From assembly GCA_037043455.1 (NCBI GenBank), contig JAWPHD010010322.1:30871-94870 (forward strand): 64,000 nt of DNA, given 5' to 3'. This DNA is from Cyrtodaria siliqua. Its lineage: Eukaryota; Mollusca; Bivalvia; Adapedonta; Hiatellidae. The position numbers and the translations under genes were made by a program. Every line of letters starts with the position of its first letter. The stretch's first letter is position 1. The notes beneath the pieces were generated by a model. The model saw only the letters and a list, made by a program, of their open reading frames with translations, was not told the origin of the DNA and searched no databases. Below are positions 23,113-34,640 of this stretch, one piece after another.

Positions 23113-24585
23113 AAGAAACATTTATTTTGACACGTTTTTCAAACGAGACACAGATTTTGAAACCCTTTCATTATTTAGATCCAGGTTAAAATACATTCCC
23201 TCACTACTTGAAATTAAGACCCGTCCGTTCAAAATCCACTCCCCAGATACTGTCCATCCACAGATCACTAACAATATACAGGATTCAGTTCCCAAAGCCC
23301 CCCAGCCCCAACTCAATCCCCTAAAACAGGACTCTACTAAACTTAACTTATCTAATTCCCCTGTCACCCCCATCTATATGGCCACACCAATATTATTTCC
23401 AAATACTACATGTATCCCTGACAAGGTAACCTTAACAACAGGGACTACAACTAATCAACCCAAAACAGAAAACATGCAAACGATAAATATAGCTCCCGCT
23501 GACAAAATTATCACTTTAGAAAATGAGCTAGCAGTCGACAACGAAATGCTCTCTAGCTCTTTTTGGAATCAGAAAATAATTAAATTTAGCAGAGGTCACG
23601 ATAAAAAGATCCGCCGACTTGGCAAACCTCTCCTCTCTTCCCCTCCCCTAAACCAACACCTCCTTAATATAGAGGAGATTACAAACCCCATAGAGGTCAC
23701 CCATACCGTAAATACATCCCCTCATAAGGAAATAAGTGTATTACCTCCCATATTGAATACTACTAGAAACGGAGCTATAACCTACTCTCCAGATCCCCTA
23801 AACCCTTTAAATCCCCTTTGTATTGACACTACAACTGAGATCCATGCTACAGAATTCTCAAATCTCAATAACCCCATTTATATTGATATCTCCACCAGAT
23901 CTATAGACTGTTCCTTTCAAAAATCATCAGATCCTGTCATGAAAACTGATATAAACAATACACAATCCCCCCAAAACTCTCCAGTTCAGTTTAATCCCCT
24001 TTACATTGATATGTCCACAAGGGATAGTGACAGTTCTTCCCAAAATTCACCAGAACATGCCAACAAAACGGCTATAAATAATCAAATAACCCCCATTAAC
24101 TCTCCGGAGATAGGTCCAAAACAATCTACACCTAACATAGCCCCCGCTAAAAATTTGGATCTTAGACATCAAATCTCAAATAAGCCTAACTGCTCATCCG
24201 TTTTCTCACCTAATACCTCTACAACAATTAGTGATAGCAGCATTTTTAACGTAACTCAAAATACTTCTATAATATCATCTGGAGAAAGCATAGGACGTCA
24301 AATTATAGCTTTTTTAACAAGTCAATTCTCGACCTGGTGGAACTAAACGAGACCCCCAACCCTAGCATCCCAATAAGAATTACACCCACGATATTAGAAT
24401 CTTCCTCCCAAACTTCCCCATATAAAATAAGTGTATCTGGTTACTCGAAAACCATGATTACAAATATTGATATCTTAACGAAAGTCAAAATTAAATTATT
24501 AAATGAAAAAACTAGACCCAGTGGCCCTCTGTTAATTTCCCATGTACAAAGAGAAATCTTTAGAGCAATTCAACCCTTGACTTAA
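23113..24585 (+). pseudogene. I-type LINE ORF1, frameshifted
   Basis: The frame is open from just after a TGA at about 23107, with its first ATG at 23378, and runs to 24346. A shift near 24320 continues it in the frame 24337-24585 (VELNETPNP onward). A further shifted stretch ending KNRINKLLK reaches a TGA at 24819-24821. The protein is rich in Asn, Ser, Thr and Pro, and repeats a unit with [NP]-[LI]-YID-x-STR at about residues 144, 165 and 206 of the 322-codon frame. I see no CCHC knuckle or RRM. By position and strand it is ORF1 of the LINE whose ORF2 starts at 24818; its function would be nucleic-acid binding in the RNP. Confidence 0.6.
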
Positions 24586-24817
24586 GACCCCTTACTTCAA
24601 CAACCCCAACCCCCTTCTATTGAATACAAAAGGGACAACAATCATAAGTCTAGTATAGCTACAAACAAATTAAGTAGGAATCCCGTGTCCTAAAAACACC
24701 AAAAAAATTACAAGGAGCTCTAAAGGTAACAAAAACACCTAGAAAATCAATTATATCATCGATAAGCTCAAAAAAACAGAATACCTTTGTGAAAAATAGG
24801 ATAAACAAACTGTTAAA

Positions 24818-26579
24818 ATGAACAAGCTAATAAACATAATATCTCTTTAACGCGGGGGGACTAACTCATATAAAGCATGCAGAAATAAAACTGTTCTTAG
24901 ATCTGAATCCTGAAATTGACATTTTATGTCTGCAAGAAACAAAATTTTACAAGAACAACTTTAAAACCATACCGGGATTCAGACATGAATTCAAATTCTT
25001 TAATAATAAAAATAACAATGATTGTGGGGGGCTGGCCGTCTATTTTAAAAATTACATTAATTATGAAAATATAAATATAGAAAATCCTTGGGACGACAAT
25101 GATAATACCACAATTGAAGTCCAGATTTTCAAAGTGTTATACAAAGACTACACTTTCATTTTATCTAATCTTTATTCAAGAAACTGTGATAGCAGATCAT
25201 TAAATAAAATTAGCAAGAAAATAAATGAGCTTAATATAAAATATGTATTAATAACTGGAGACTTTAACGCCCATCACCATGCATGGGGATCTGAAAACTC
25301 TAATAAAAAGGGTGGAGAAATTCTGTCTTGGGTTGACGAGCAGAATTCAGTAAACATTGATTTGTCTTTCTCTACCATCCCCCTCTCTCAAAAAACCCAA
25401 TGGACAGTTCTAGATGATAATTGGGGGTCTGACCACTTCCCAATCTATATTTCTATACAGCTAACAAATGATAAGATATCACATGAACAATATAATCAAG
25501 ATAAATACAACTATAATAAAACAACAGACTGGGATCTTTTCAATATTCTATGTAAAGATTTAAATACAGAAGAATCATTTCCAGAAGATATTAATATATT
25601 TAATAATAATTTAACTGACGCGATACTGAATATAGTACATCAAAGTGTCCCGATTCATAACAAAATGCCAAAAAAGAAAAATGTCCCATGGTGGAATTCG
25701 GAATGCAAACAGGCGGTTAAAAAACGCAAATACATGTTGAATAAATTAAAAAAAGACCCGTCTGAAACAAATCTATTGAACTTTAAAAATGCAGAGCTTG
25801 ACTCTAAAAATATTATATCACTATCGAAGAAAAGTAATTGGGAAGAATTTATAAATATCTGTTCTTTAAAACAAAGTAACACTAAAACTTTTTGGACAAA
25901 AATTAATAAAATACGTGGAAAATCATCTTCCTCTGTGCCACTGTTAAAAACAAATCTTCACTATGCAACAACGAGCAAAGATAAAGCTAACATTTTGGCC
26001 AAGCATTACGCCCAAGTTTCGAGTAAGGACAATCTTCCTAAAACTACAAATGACTTTCAAGATAATTTTGAAACTGATTTTAATAATAGAATTAATAACG
26101 ACAATCAAGAGGATACAGACCCCACTCTTAATCTCCCATTTAATATACTGGAACTTAGAGATGCAATTAATAGCAGAAAAAATTCCGCCGTGGAACCTGA
26201 CAAAATTTCCTATCAGCTATTTAAACACATGCCTGAATCCACCTTAAATATCTGGCTTCTTCTTCATAATAAAATTTGGACTTCCAAAACCTATCCTGTC
26301 TCCTGGAAACTGGCCTGTGTTATCCCGATTAAAAAACCAAATAAGGACTCTAATGACCCTAAATCCTATAGACCCATAAGCTTAACTTCTCACCCTAGTA
26401 AATTAATGGAGTATATGGTCAAAAATCGATTAGAACACTTCCTAGAAACTAAACACTTATTAAATAAATTTCAATCAGGTTTCAGGAAGGGCCGCAGTAC
26501 ACAAGGTCAGATGGCCAGATTACAACATGATATTATATATGCAAAAAACATTGGCCATTCAGTAATTGCTATATTTTAA
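24818..26579 (+). pseudogene. I-type LINE ORF2, AP endonuclease and RT first half
   Basis: The ORF2 ATG (24818) overlaps the ORF1 TGA as ATGA. A one-base loss near 24850 (ISL, then AGGLTH) breaks the start. Downstream the frame is open to 26579. The apurinic endonuclease domain shows CLQETKF, SNLYSR, GDFNAHHHAWGS (about codons 42-53 counted from 25134) and SDHFPI (99-104). The RT begins with CVIPIKKPNKD, YRPISLTS and FQSGFRKGRSTQGQ. The frame stops with TAA at 26577, in place of a Leu codon before DLQAAFD. The endonuclease looks intact, the RT does not. Confidence 0.85.
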
Positions 26580-28305
26580 GATTTACAAGCAGCATTTGAC
26601 CTAGCTTGGAATATTGGAATTCTTACTAAATTATTTGATTTTGGCATAAGAGGAAATTGCTTCTCTTTCATTAAGGCCTTTCTTCAGGACAGGAAGATAC
26701 AAGTTAAGGTGGACGACTCTCTATCTGATGAAGAAACATTAGAGAGAGGTACTCCCCAAGGTTCCATAATATCCCCTTCTTTTTAATATTCTCATTAACG
26801 ACCTCCCAGATATCGTAAAAGATACTGGCATGGTCGTTAGCCAATTTGCCGATGTTAGCAGCACGTGGGTAACAGGAACAATTTTAAATAAACTACAAGC
26901 AACAGCTCAAAAGGGCCTAAATTTAATATATGAATGGGCAAAAAAACTATCACCTAATAAGACAGTGGGAATTATTTTTGGCCATACCATCCGTGAATCT
27001 GTTGACCTTTTTCTAGGTGACACTAAAATTATATTCAGTAAAACAGCCACATTTTTAGGCCTTGTGTTTGATAGAAAACTACAATTTACAACACATATAC
27101 ACAATCTAATAGCTAAATGTGAGAAAGACTTAAACTTATTAAGAATGTTAAAAGGAACGAATTTTGGATCAGATAGAAAATCTTTAATTATATTATATAA
27201 AACCCTTATTAGACCAAAAATAGATTATGGTTCTCATGTATATTCATGTGCTGCTCCCTCATTATTACAACAACTTGTTATAATTCAAAACAAAGCTTTA
27301 AGGATACCACTAGGCGCACTTAAATCAACCCCAAAACATATTCTAGAACATGAGGTGGGAGTTCTCCCTCTCCATTTTCACAGAGAAGAGCAGATGCTGA
27401 GATACTGGTCTAGATCCCAGACTAATAAATTAACTAATTCTGTCAATGACATTATTAAACCTACTTACTGCAAAAATAAATTCAAAGATAGGCCCAAACC
27501 CTTTGGTTCAGTCACATTTAACCTTGTTGAAGAATACAAATTAAATGATATAAACATTCTAGACTCTAGTAAAAAAGATATTCCCCCATGGACTTTACTT
27601 ACTCAAATAGTGGATATAAACCTTTCGAATATGATTAGTAAACAAGACAAACAACAAGATATTAAGTTGGCCTTCAACGAACATATAGATAATAAATATA
27701 TTTCTCATATTAACATTTATACAGATGGATCAAAAGACCCAAATACCGGTAGAGTAGCATCTGCTTTTGTCATTCAAACTTTAAATATCACAAAAATAAA
27801 AAGAATTACAGATAGCTTATCAATATTTACTGCTGAGCTGATTGCGATAAAAAATTCTCTCAAATGGATCTACAAAAACAAACCCCCATACTCAGTTATA
27901 TTTTCGGACTCCCTATCTAGTTTAACAGTAATAAGGGATAGAACAAGCAAATCAAGGCCGGACTTAATTTCAGATATTTTAATTCAGATTAATGATTGCT
28001 ACCTCTTAAACCTCTCAGTTACATTCGAGTGGTGTCCGGCCCATGTCCAAATACCTGGAAATGAAAAAGCAGATCTTGCTTGTAAGGCAGGTCTAAATAA
28101 TATATTAATTAATCAACCTGTCCCATTAGCCCTTTCAGAAATATACTCTATCATTCATAAAACAATTAACATGAAATTAAATCATTATTTAACTGAGCAA
28201 ACAAATAAATATAATACTATTACAAGGCTCAGCAATAATTTTAGAAATCATGATCTTTTTTCAACCAATAGATTAATAAATAAAGATATCACTAGATTGA
28301 ATTGA
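26580..28305 (+). pseudogene. I-type LINE ORF2, RT second half and RNase H
   Basis: After the TAA, DLQAAFDLAWN and GTPQGS continue the RT. A one-base loss near 26780 shifts the frame, which continues from 26830. There the active site reads FADV instead of FADD (GTT at 26854), so the polymerase would be inactive even with an open frame. RNase H is complete by eye, numbering from 26830: TDGS (D299), AEL (E336), FSD (D360), WCPAHVQIPGNEKAD (H405, D415). The ORF is interrupted at 28305 by a SINE. It resumes at about 28590 (GYNLLPASMGSHIIND) and ends in a zinc knuckle CPSCSVPFTTEHFLLDC before a TAG. The 3' UTR extends to an ATC-rich tail near 29030. Confidence 0.85.
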
Positions 28306-28590
28306 ATTGAATGTTGTTTAACGGCTCATCAACACAGTATAGGTTATTTAGAGTCGCCCCAGAGAGAGGGGGAGGATACATAGGAATCCGGGAACCTGCC
28401 TTACTCTTATTATCGAATAGATTCCTATGGTTCTTTAACGTGCTCGGTGGATAGACCGATACACGGGACCGCCCGGTTTACGTCCCCATCCGACGGACGA
28501 GGCTAAGGGAACGTGTCTTGCCCAAGAACACACCGACGGAACTCAGTGGCACCACGGAGGATTGAACCCGGGGCCTCCGGTTACAAATGA
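28306..28590 (-). mobile_element. SINE inserted in the LINE, with conserved central block and LINE-derived tail
   Basis: About 285 bp interrupt the LINE's last domain, with short TGAAT-type repeats on both sides. In minus orientation it starts near a B-box-like gggttcaatcc (28569-28559). It then has a central block gcaagacacg, ggggacgtaaacc, ggcggtcccgtgt and gcacgttaaagaacc. These resemble the deeply conserved SINE central domains of molluscs and other metazoans; which one I cannot decide. It ends in gatgagccgttaaacaacat followed by an ATTCA repeat. No A box is visible, so the head is truncated or unusual. Confidence 0.65.
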
Positions 28591-29139
28591 ATGGGATACA
28601 ATCTACTACCAGCAAGTATGGGAAGTCATATAATAAACGATCTACATAAAGATTGCCCCTCCTGCTCTGTCCCATTCACCACTGAACATTTCCTCCTCGA
28701 TTGTGATTAGCTAGATGTAACGCGAAATAACTTGAAATTTAAACTTCAACAACTATCTATTCCGTTTAACCTTCCAAATATTCTAGATCCTTAAAAACGG
28801 TATAGACTACCAGTGTTTAGTGCGCTTAGTGACTTCATTAAGGATTCACATTTCCAAAAGAAGATATAACTTCTTGTGTCTTAGCTGGATATATCATATA
28901 TACAGATTATGTGTATAACAGCGATACCTATTCATGAGTCATATGATCCCTTATCTATATATTCATGTTAGTCCCAACCTGTTAGTATTATACAGTATAA
29001 TCATCATCAGAATAATAATCATTAATCAAATTTAACTTACGTTTCTCTTTACCCTTCCCACTCCCATGTTTTAGAATATGGACTGTTATATATTCTGTCC
29101 ATATTTAATTAATAATCTATCACTGATGGGGAATGACTG

Positions 29140-29675
29140 CAGTCAGTACTGTTATTCATTCGATCTTTGGAGATCGCTGAGCCCGATACTTATATTTAGT
29201 TATCGGTGGTACATTTTCAATTTCTTTTGTTTCCTTACTTAATTTTTGATTCGGTGGTTCCACTACTCAGGCCGATAAAAGGCTCTGGGTATTGTTTAAC
29301 CACTCATAGGATATGTTGTCTGTTTTTTATACGCAGGCTTCATAACCGCTGCTCCCAACTAAATTCCATTATATTTATTTCGCTCTTCGGGGCATTTAAT
29401 TTTATTAGATACTGGGACCATACGCCGTACGACATTGAGAAGCAATACACTCCATGTCCACCGCCATATGCATGCCATCTTCGGGATGGTTAAAATGTTG
29501 TGCTGTTGATTTTATTAATATTGAGTTCTGCTCAACCCGGGGCTAGAGGGCGTGAGCGGTAGCTAGCATATTTCACTACCGCTCATGAACAGTCTCAATC
29601 AAACCGAGACTGCAATATTTCGTATGTGTCGTGCTCGGCCGTTTCCAAAGGTCCATTATCATACTCTTTTTTAGA
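29140..29675 (+). repeat. Dispersed family X, long copy (copy B)
   Basis: Matches 34641-35195 almost throughout in opposite orientation, apart from a small internal deletion near 29327. Landmarks: tttggagatcgctgagcccg, ttaaccactcataggatatg, cataaccgctgctcccaact, ctgctcaacccggggctaga. Two hairpins close the right end: gagcggtag/ctaccgctc and cagtctc/gagactg. The end is catactctttttt. The 95-codon ORF inside shows no family resemblance. Confidence 0.85.
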
Positions 29676-32060
29676 CTAATCAGTGGGTACAAACTCTGTA
29701 TTGAAAATACAGACAGTTTACTACCTCCAATTGGAATAGTGTAATGACCGGCGGCTTTTTAATAATAACATGAAGTCAACATAAAGTAACATATTTATTC
29801 TTTAACTAGATCTAGTGTTCAAAGTATTTAAACAATATTACCTGAACTTTTTGTAGTCAGCTCTTAATTAACACAAGAGCAAAAATAACCGATATTTCAA
29901 TAAAATGGCGGTATTTTATCTACTGTATAGATACGGCGAAAACGACCCAAGAGTAAATCAATACTTATTTCGACGGACGAGAATAAATAAATAGAAATCA
30001 CTAGTCACCTTTAAGACCAGATTTGAAATAACCACATAATTTCAGATAATCACAGGCTTCTAAGTAATCTGCCACAGGTATAATATCACCAGTCACCTGA
30101 AGACCGGATTTCAAATAAACCCGCCAAAGGAACCTCTGAGAGAACTAAGTTTTGATTGACAGACGCGCTTTATATACCCTTGGGTCACGATCACGTGATC
30201 CAAACTGACAAATGATTGACGGTCCGGTGGTGGAGGTGTGTCTGAATGATCCAATCGAAATAATCTAGTCCACCGGTAGCCAATGAAATTGGAGACCGGT
30301 GACCAGGCAAGGATTCAGACTCACCGGGCCTCAACAGACCATCGATCACTGTTATTTGCCAATAAGTAAGTAAAACATGTTTTAACATGTTTCAGACGTA
30401 CATGAATACATTCCTTGTTGAATTACGAAAAGAATGATATACATTTTATACTGAACTGTGCCTTATTTATCACAAACATCGTAGACAAATACTTTGAAGT
30501 GAGCAGGCTAAACCTACGCTATGGAACTGGGCTACTGTGACCAAAGTGTGGAGATTATTTTATAACTAAGCATTTAAACAATGAATAATATCAACTAGGT
30601 TGCAAAGTTACATCATTACTATAACAGGAATTGGTGGTATTAAACCAGATTAATTTATAGAGCGATAAATTACTACCAGACCTTTACCGGTGCCAACAAC
30701 AACAATAAACATGGCCGCCTCCAGTAAGATTGTCAGTTGCTAATGTGGAAATCTATCAAATAATGCTGTGTAAGTGCATTTTAAGAAATGAAGATGATAA
30801 TTCCTGAACAAACCAAGGTGTATGTTATGTAAGTGAACAGTATTTATACGTTTATAATAAATAGTAAAGGAATCACATTGTATAATGGTACCGAGATGTA
30901 AATGTAAACAATGATGCCCCCATGTCTTACAATAGACCTCATTTTTAATGTATTTTTCTCTTCTGTGAAGACGAGCATCGGCCGTCAATCGGTTAATCTG
31001 TTCCAAATGGATACTTGTGACTAAACAGTCCCATTAGATCCACGGGATACTATATTTTTTAAATAACTTTAAACATCGGCATTTTGTAATGGACTAACGT
31101 CCGCCCTGCCCTATTTACAATGTAACAGGTTTTAATCATATTATCTTATGTTGGATTTTAGTATGGTAAATCGTTCCTCACGAACCCATGCTTGATTAAC
31201 GACAGCTGCTCGACTTTCCTGTCTATATAGTAACAATATATTGTATGTCCCCACCGGTCCCGCTGTGTGATTTTAATAATTATCCGTTTCTATATGATAA
31301 GATAATAGAAATTCCTGGCTGTCCGATTTATTTGTATATGCTTGGTTTTATGTCGACAGCTGGGGAGAAGAATTTTTTTTAGTCTTGTCTGATGCACACA
31401 TCGGGATAGGTGGTAATATTATTAACATGTAAATCCTATGTATACTTCTGCCCAGTGCCCTCCCCAGTGTGGCCTCCTCGCGGCTTTGGTGGAGGGACAC
31501 ATTCCATTTGACATGCTTACTCTCATAGCGCACGCCTCACTTGGCTTTGTTTTATATTGAGAGATCTGGAGTGATGTCCTACTAACAACACTGGGTTATT
31601 TTATTTTATTTTATTGTGTTTTAAAAATAAATGCTTACATGTAAAGATGTCCATTCCTTTTGGAAGGGAGCACGAGGCAGATACAACATGGAGTATGTAT
31701 ATATGTAAATATTAAGATAGAATATTTTTTTAAAAAAGAAAGAAAAAAGAAATGTTGACGCGCTGGCGTTGGAATATATTGTATCCTCAATTTAAACTTA
31801 AAATAATAAATAGACCAACCAGAGCTTAATATAAACATCTAAGGGCAGTTAATATACTATATTATTTTTAATCTAATCGCCTTCTGAATTTCGCGGCCAA
31901 TTCTATCTAACTGACACAGCTGTCTACCTGGTTCTTGCCATTATTGAAACAATTACTCTCCTACAACTTCCCCTTTCAACCATATTAACCACCTACTGAA
32001 AAGCTCGCCAAAACGCCTAGTGCCATAGGGGAGCAAAAATAAAAACTATTACTCACTCAC
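29676..32060. other. No gene recognised in 2.4 kb
   Basis: Mostly unique-looking sequence. An imperfect direct duplication about 90 bp apart (accagatttgaaata at 30016, accggatttcaaata at 30103) is visible. At 30711 atggccgcctccagtaag has a strong start context and a donor-like gtaag but stops within 10 codons if unspliced. Confidence 0.45.
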
Positions 32061-32286
32061 ACGTTTTTCAGAATGTTTGCGTTAGTACTCGTATTGCGAT
32101 CACTGACGGAGGATCTAGAAAGGTGGTTAAGATGTCAACAGTTATGAAGAGAAGCCAGAGAAGCCACGGAAAGATTTATCGAAGTTATAGAACAATAAGT
32201 AGGAAATAATGACATCGATTCAAGAGCTTAAGAAAGTCATTGTCATGTATTTGTCTATAGTGAAAATGACAGACTAGAAACAATAG

Positions 32287-33190
32287 TTAGCTTCCATTTA
32301 TTTTGACCCACGTCAGGCCTCAAGTTTTACAGGTCCCGACAAGTTGTACAAAGTTGTGAAATCTGAGAGCAAATTTAAAATTGGTAGACATAGTATTAGA
32401 AAATTGCTGCAAGATCAGGAAGCGTATTCTCTGACCAGAGGAGCCAGAAGAGCGTTTCAACGATCGAGAGTGATCGTCAATGGATTGGACAGTATGTGGG
32501 ACATAGATTTGATGGACATGATGTCGTTGGCTAAACAAAATGATAATTATAAATATATTCTCGTGACCACAAATGTTTTCTCCAGATATGCTTGGTGTCA
32601 GCCACTCAAGAATAAAACGAGAAGTGGTTACAGCATTAAGCGTTATTTTGGAGGATCATAGAAAACCCAAGATGATGCGTGTTGACAATGGAAGAGAATT
32701 TCAGAATAAGAAGGTGAACAAATACTTGAACAGTCTAGATATTCATCATTTGGTTACCCAGAACGAAACCAAGGCTAAGTACGCAGAACGGGTTATTACA
32801 ATGATAAAACACAAACTGTTTCGTTATTTGTTAAAACAACGGATACAACGCTACATAGACGTGTTGCAAGATATTGTCAATAGTTACAATAACACAGTTC
32901 ATAGGAGTTTGGGTGATAAACCGGTAACCATTAGTAAAAGAACGAAGGAGAGAGACGCTTACAACAATATCTACTCAGACACAAACCTGTGAACATAAAA
33001 AGAAGACACAACTGTAATATAAAATTGGCCAAACAGTTAGAATTTCACACGTGAGAAGCGTATTTGACAGAGAATACTCACAAAAATGGACCGGGGAGTT
33101 GTTTAAGATTCAAATGCGTTTCAAACGAGACTTTACGAGAAAGGTCAGGTGAAGAAAATATAGATGGTACAGTTTATGAATCCGAATTAC
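32287..33190 (+). pseudogene. Polinton/Maverick-type integrase fragment
   Basis: The plus-strand frames 32344-32661 and 32573-32992 (shift near 32630) form one retroviral-type integrase. They show an N-terminal IRKLLQDQEAYSLTRG, the first acidic residue in MWDIDLMDM, the second in MRVDNGREFQ, and the catalytic Glu in KAKYAERVI. VLQDIVNSYNNTVHRSLG follows. After a stop at 32990 a shifted frame gives ISHVRSVFDREYSQKWTGEL, typical of the C-terminal region of Polinton integrases. All three acidic residues survive, but frameshifts and a truncated C-terminus make it inactive. At about 33191 it is fused to the 3' terminus of a Penelope-like element on the opposite strand. Confidence 0.85.
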
Positions 33191-33595
33191 AATATAGATA
33201 TAAAAGTCGAGCAGGAAAAGCAGTATTCAAGGACGACAACCAACCACAAACACACACAGAAACAAAGAACAAATTTAAAGATGAATAAAAGGCCAAATAA
33301 GACATCACAAACACAAAAGGGTTGACAATAGGGCTACCGCCTTGTAAAGGTCAATGGCAAAAAATGCCTCTGGGGGTTTAAACCAGGTTCTAGGGTGCAC
33401 CAAACCTCACACTTACCCTACTGTCAATCCAATAAAACGGGACAATGTAAATAAAGAAATCCCCGCCATGAACTATTCTCTAACCAACAAGGCAGCATTA
33501 ATATGCAATATAGGTAATACACAAAGATGCTCGTGTATATATAAATACAAAACAACAATAGCCTAGAAAGCCACAAAGAAGGTACTCAACGCTAA
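33191..33595 (-). mobile_element. Penelope-like element, 3' UTR only
   Basis: Complement of 33595-33191 matches the family 3' UTR from gtaccttctttgtggctttc to the terminus ttttatatc (about 33205-33197). It is 5'-truncated within the UTR. It abuts the Polinton integrase at its 3' end and the PC4-leader copy at its truncated end. Confidence 0.8.
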
Positions 33596-33982
33596 AGATA
33601 GAAGATCAGGAGATCTTAAGCAATGGCGTGTTGTCAGTATACTTGACAGGGGCATAGCTTACCTGAAATGCATATAGGGGGTGGGTACAGGTGCCAGGGT
33701 GTAGGAGTTGCGTCCGGGAGCATGATCCCATGTACTTCTTTTAAATCTTAACTATGCAATGGTAAGTTTTGACGTATATGTGACAGAGCACTTGTGTGGT
33801 ATATGAAGAAATATTTTTTTTGACAAATTTGAGAAATAACAAAGTTGAATTACCTAAACAGTAAAATAAGAAACAAATGTTGACACTTAACATAGATATA
33901 CAGAATGCTGTTGTTCAACATCAGGATAGAAAGAATGTACATTTAAGATATTATTTAGGAGCGAATCAGTAAGTCCAAGTCA
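33596..33982 (+). pseudogene. Second copy of the PC4-like leader and ORF start
   Basis: 33735-33982 is a close copy of 21950-22197. It has acttcttttaaatcttaact, gacagagcacttgtgtggta and the ATG (33886) with MLTLNIDIQNA, changed residues and a TAA after about 33 codons. The copy then breaks off into a Penelope-like 3' end. 33603-33645 also recurs at 18087-18133. The shared leader shows that the PC4-like unit is dispersed rather than a single-copy host gene. Confidence 0.75.
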
Positions 33983-34640
33983 ACACTTACCCTACTGTCG
34001 ACCCAATAAAAAGGGACAGTGTAAATAAAGAAATCCCCGCCATGAACTATTCTCTAACCAACAAGGCAGCAGTAATAGGCAATATAAGTAAAACACAAAG
34101 ATGCTCGTGTATATATAAATACAAAACAAATAGCCTAGAAAGCCACAAATAAATATAAAAGGATCGGACAGGGAAAGTAGCATTCAAGGAGGACAGTCAA
34201 CCACAAAACACAGAAACAAACACGCAAACAGACAAACAAGAAGGCAAAATAAATAATAAATGCAAACGACATCACAAACACAAAATGGTTGCCAATAGTG
34301 CTACCGCCTTGGAAGGTACTCGGTGACTTTGCAGAAGCCAGAGCAACAAGAGAATAAACCATTGAGGGCACGACAAGACAAGACCGCAGAAAAATCATCA
34401 AACGTCACCGTCCTTTTGGGCTTTAAGTAGACGTAATCATAGGGTCCACAGCCTGTCCGGTCATCGCACAATTAAAGAAATAAGCATAGTGATGAACTGT
34501 ATATATCCACCACCAAGCATGCAGTACGTTGCAAAATTATAGGGTCATAACCTCTTTTGATAAACCTTTTAACACGTTTAAGAAAGAAAGTATGAAAGTG
34601 ATCATGACCAAGAATCTTACGAAGTTTGTAAATCACATCA
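33983..34640 (-). mobile_element. Penelope-like element, RT tail and rearranged 3' UTR
   Basis: From 34640 leftwards: YGDVIYKLRKILGHDHFHT and RFIKRGYDPIILQRTACLVVD, then the 3' UTR to 34304. After that, a second UTR segment runs 34300-34143 (terminus) and a third 33983-34140, so UTR pieces are out of order. Its upstream edge at 34640 joins family X without a gap. Confidence 0.75.

Noticed and set aside
29206..29493. 95-codon ORF in family X
   Set aside because: Not conserved as a frame in copies C and D, which carry indels that break it.
30711..30745. Possible first coding exon (atggccgcctcca before gtaag)
   Set aside because: Good start context and donor, but no downstream exon, promoter feature or conserved protein can be shown.
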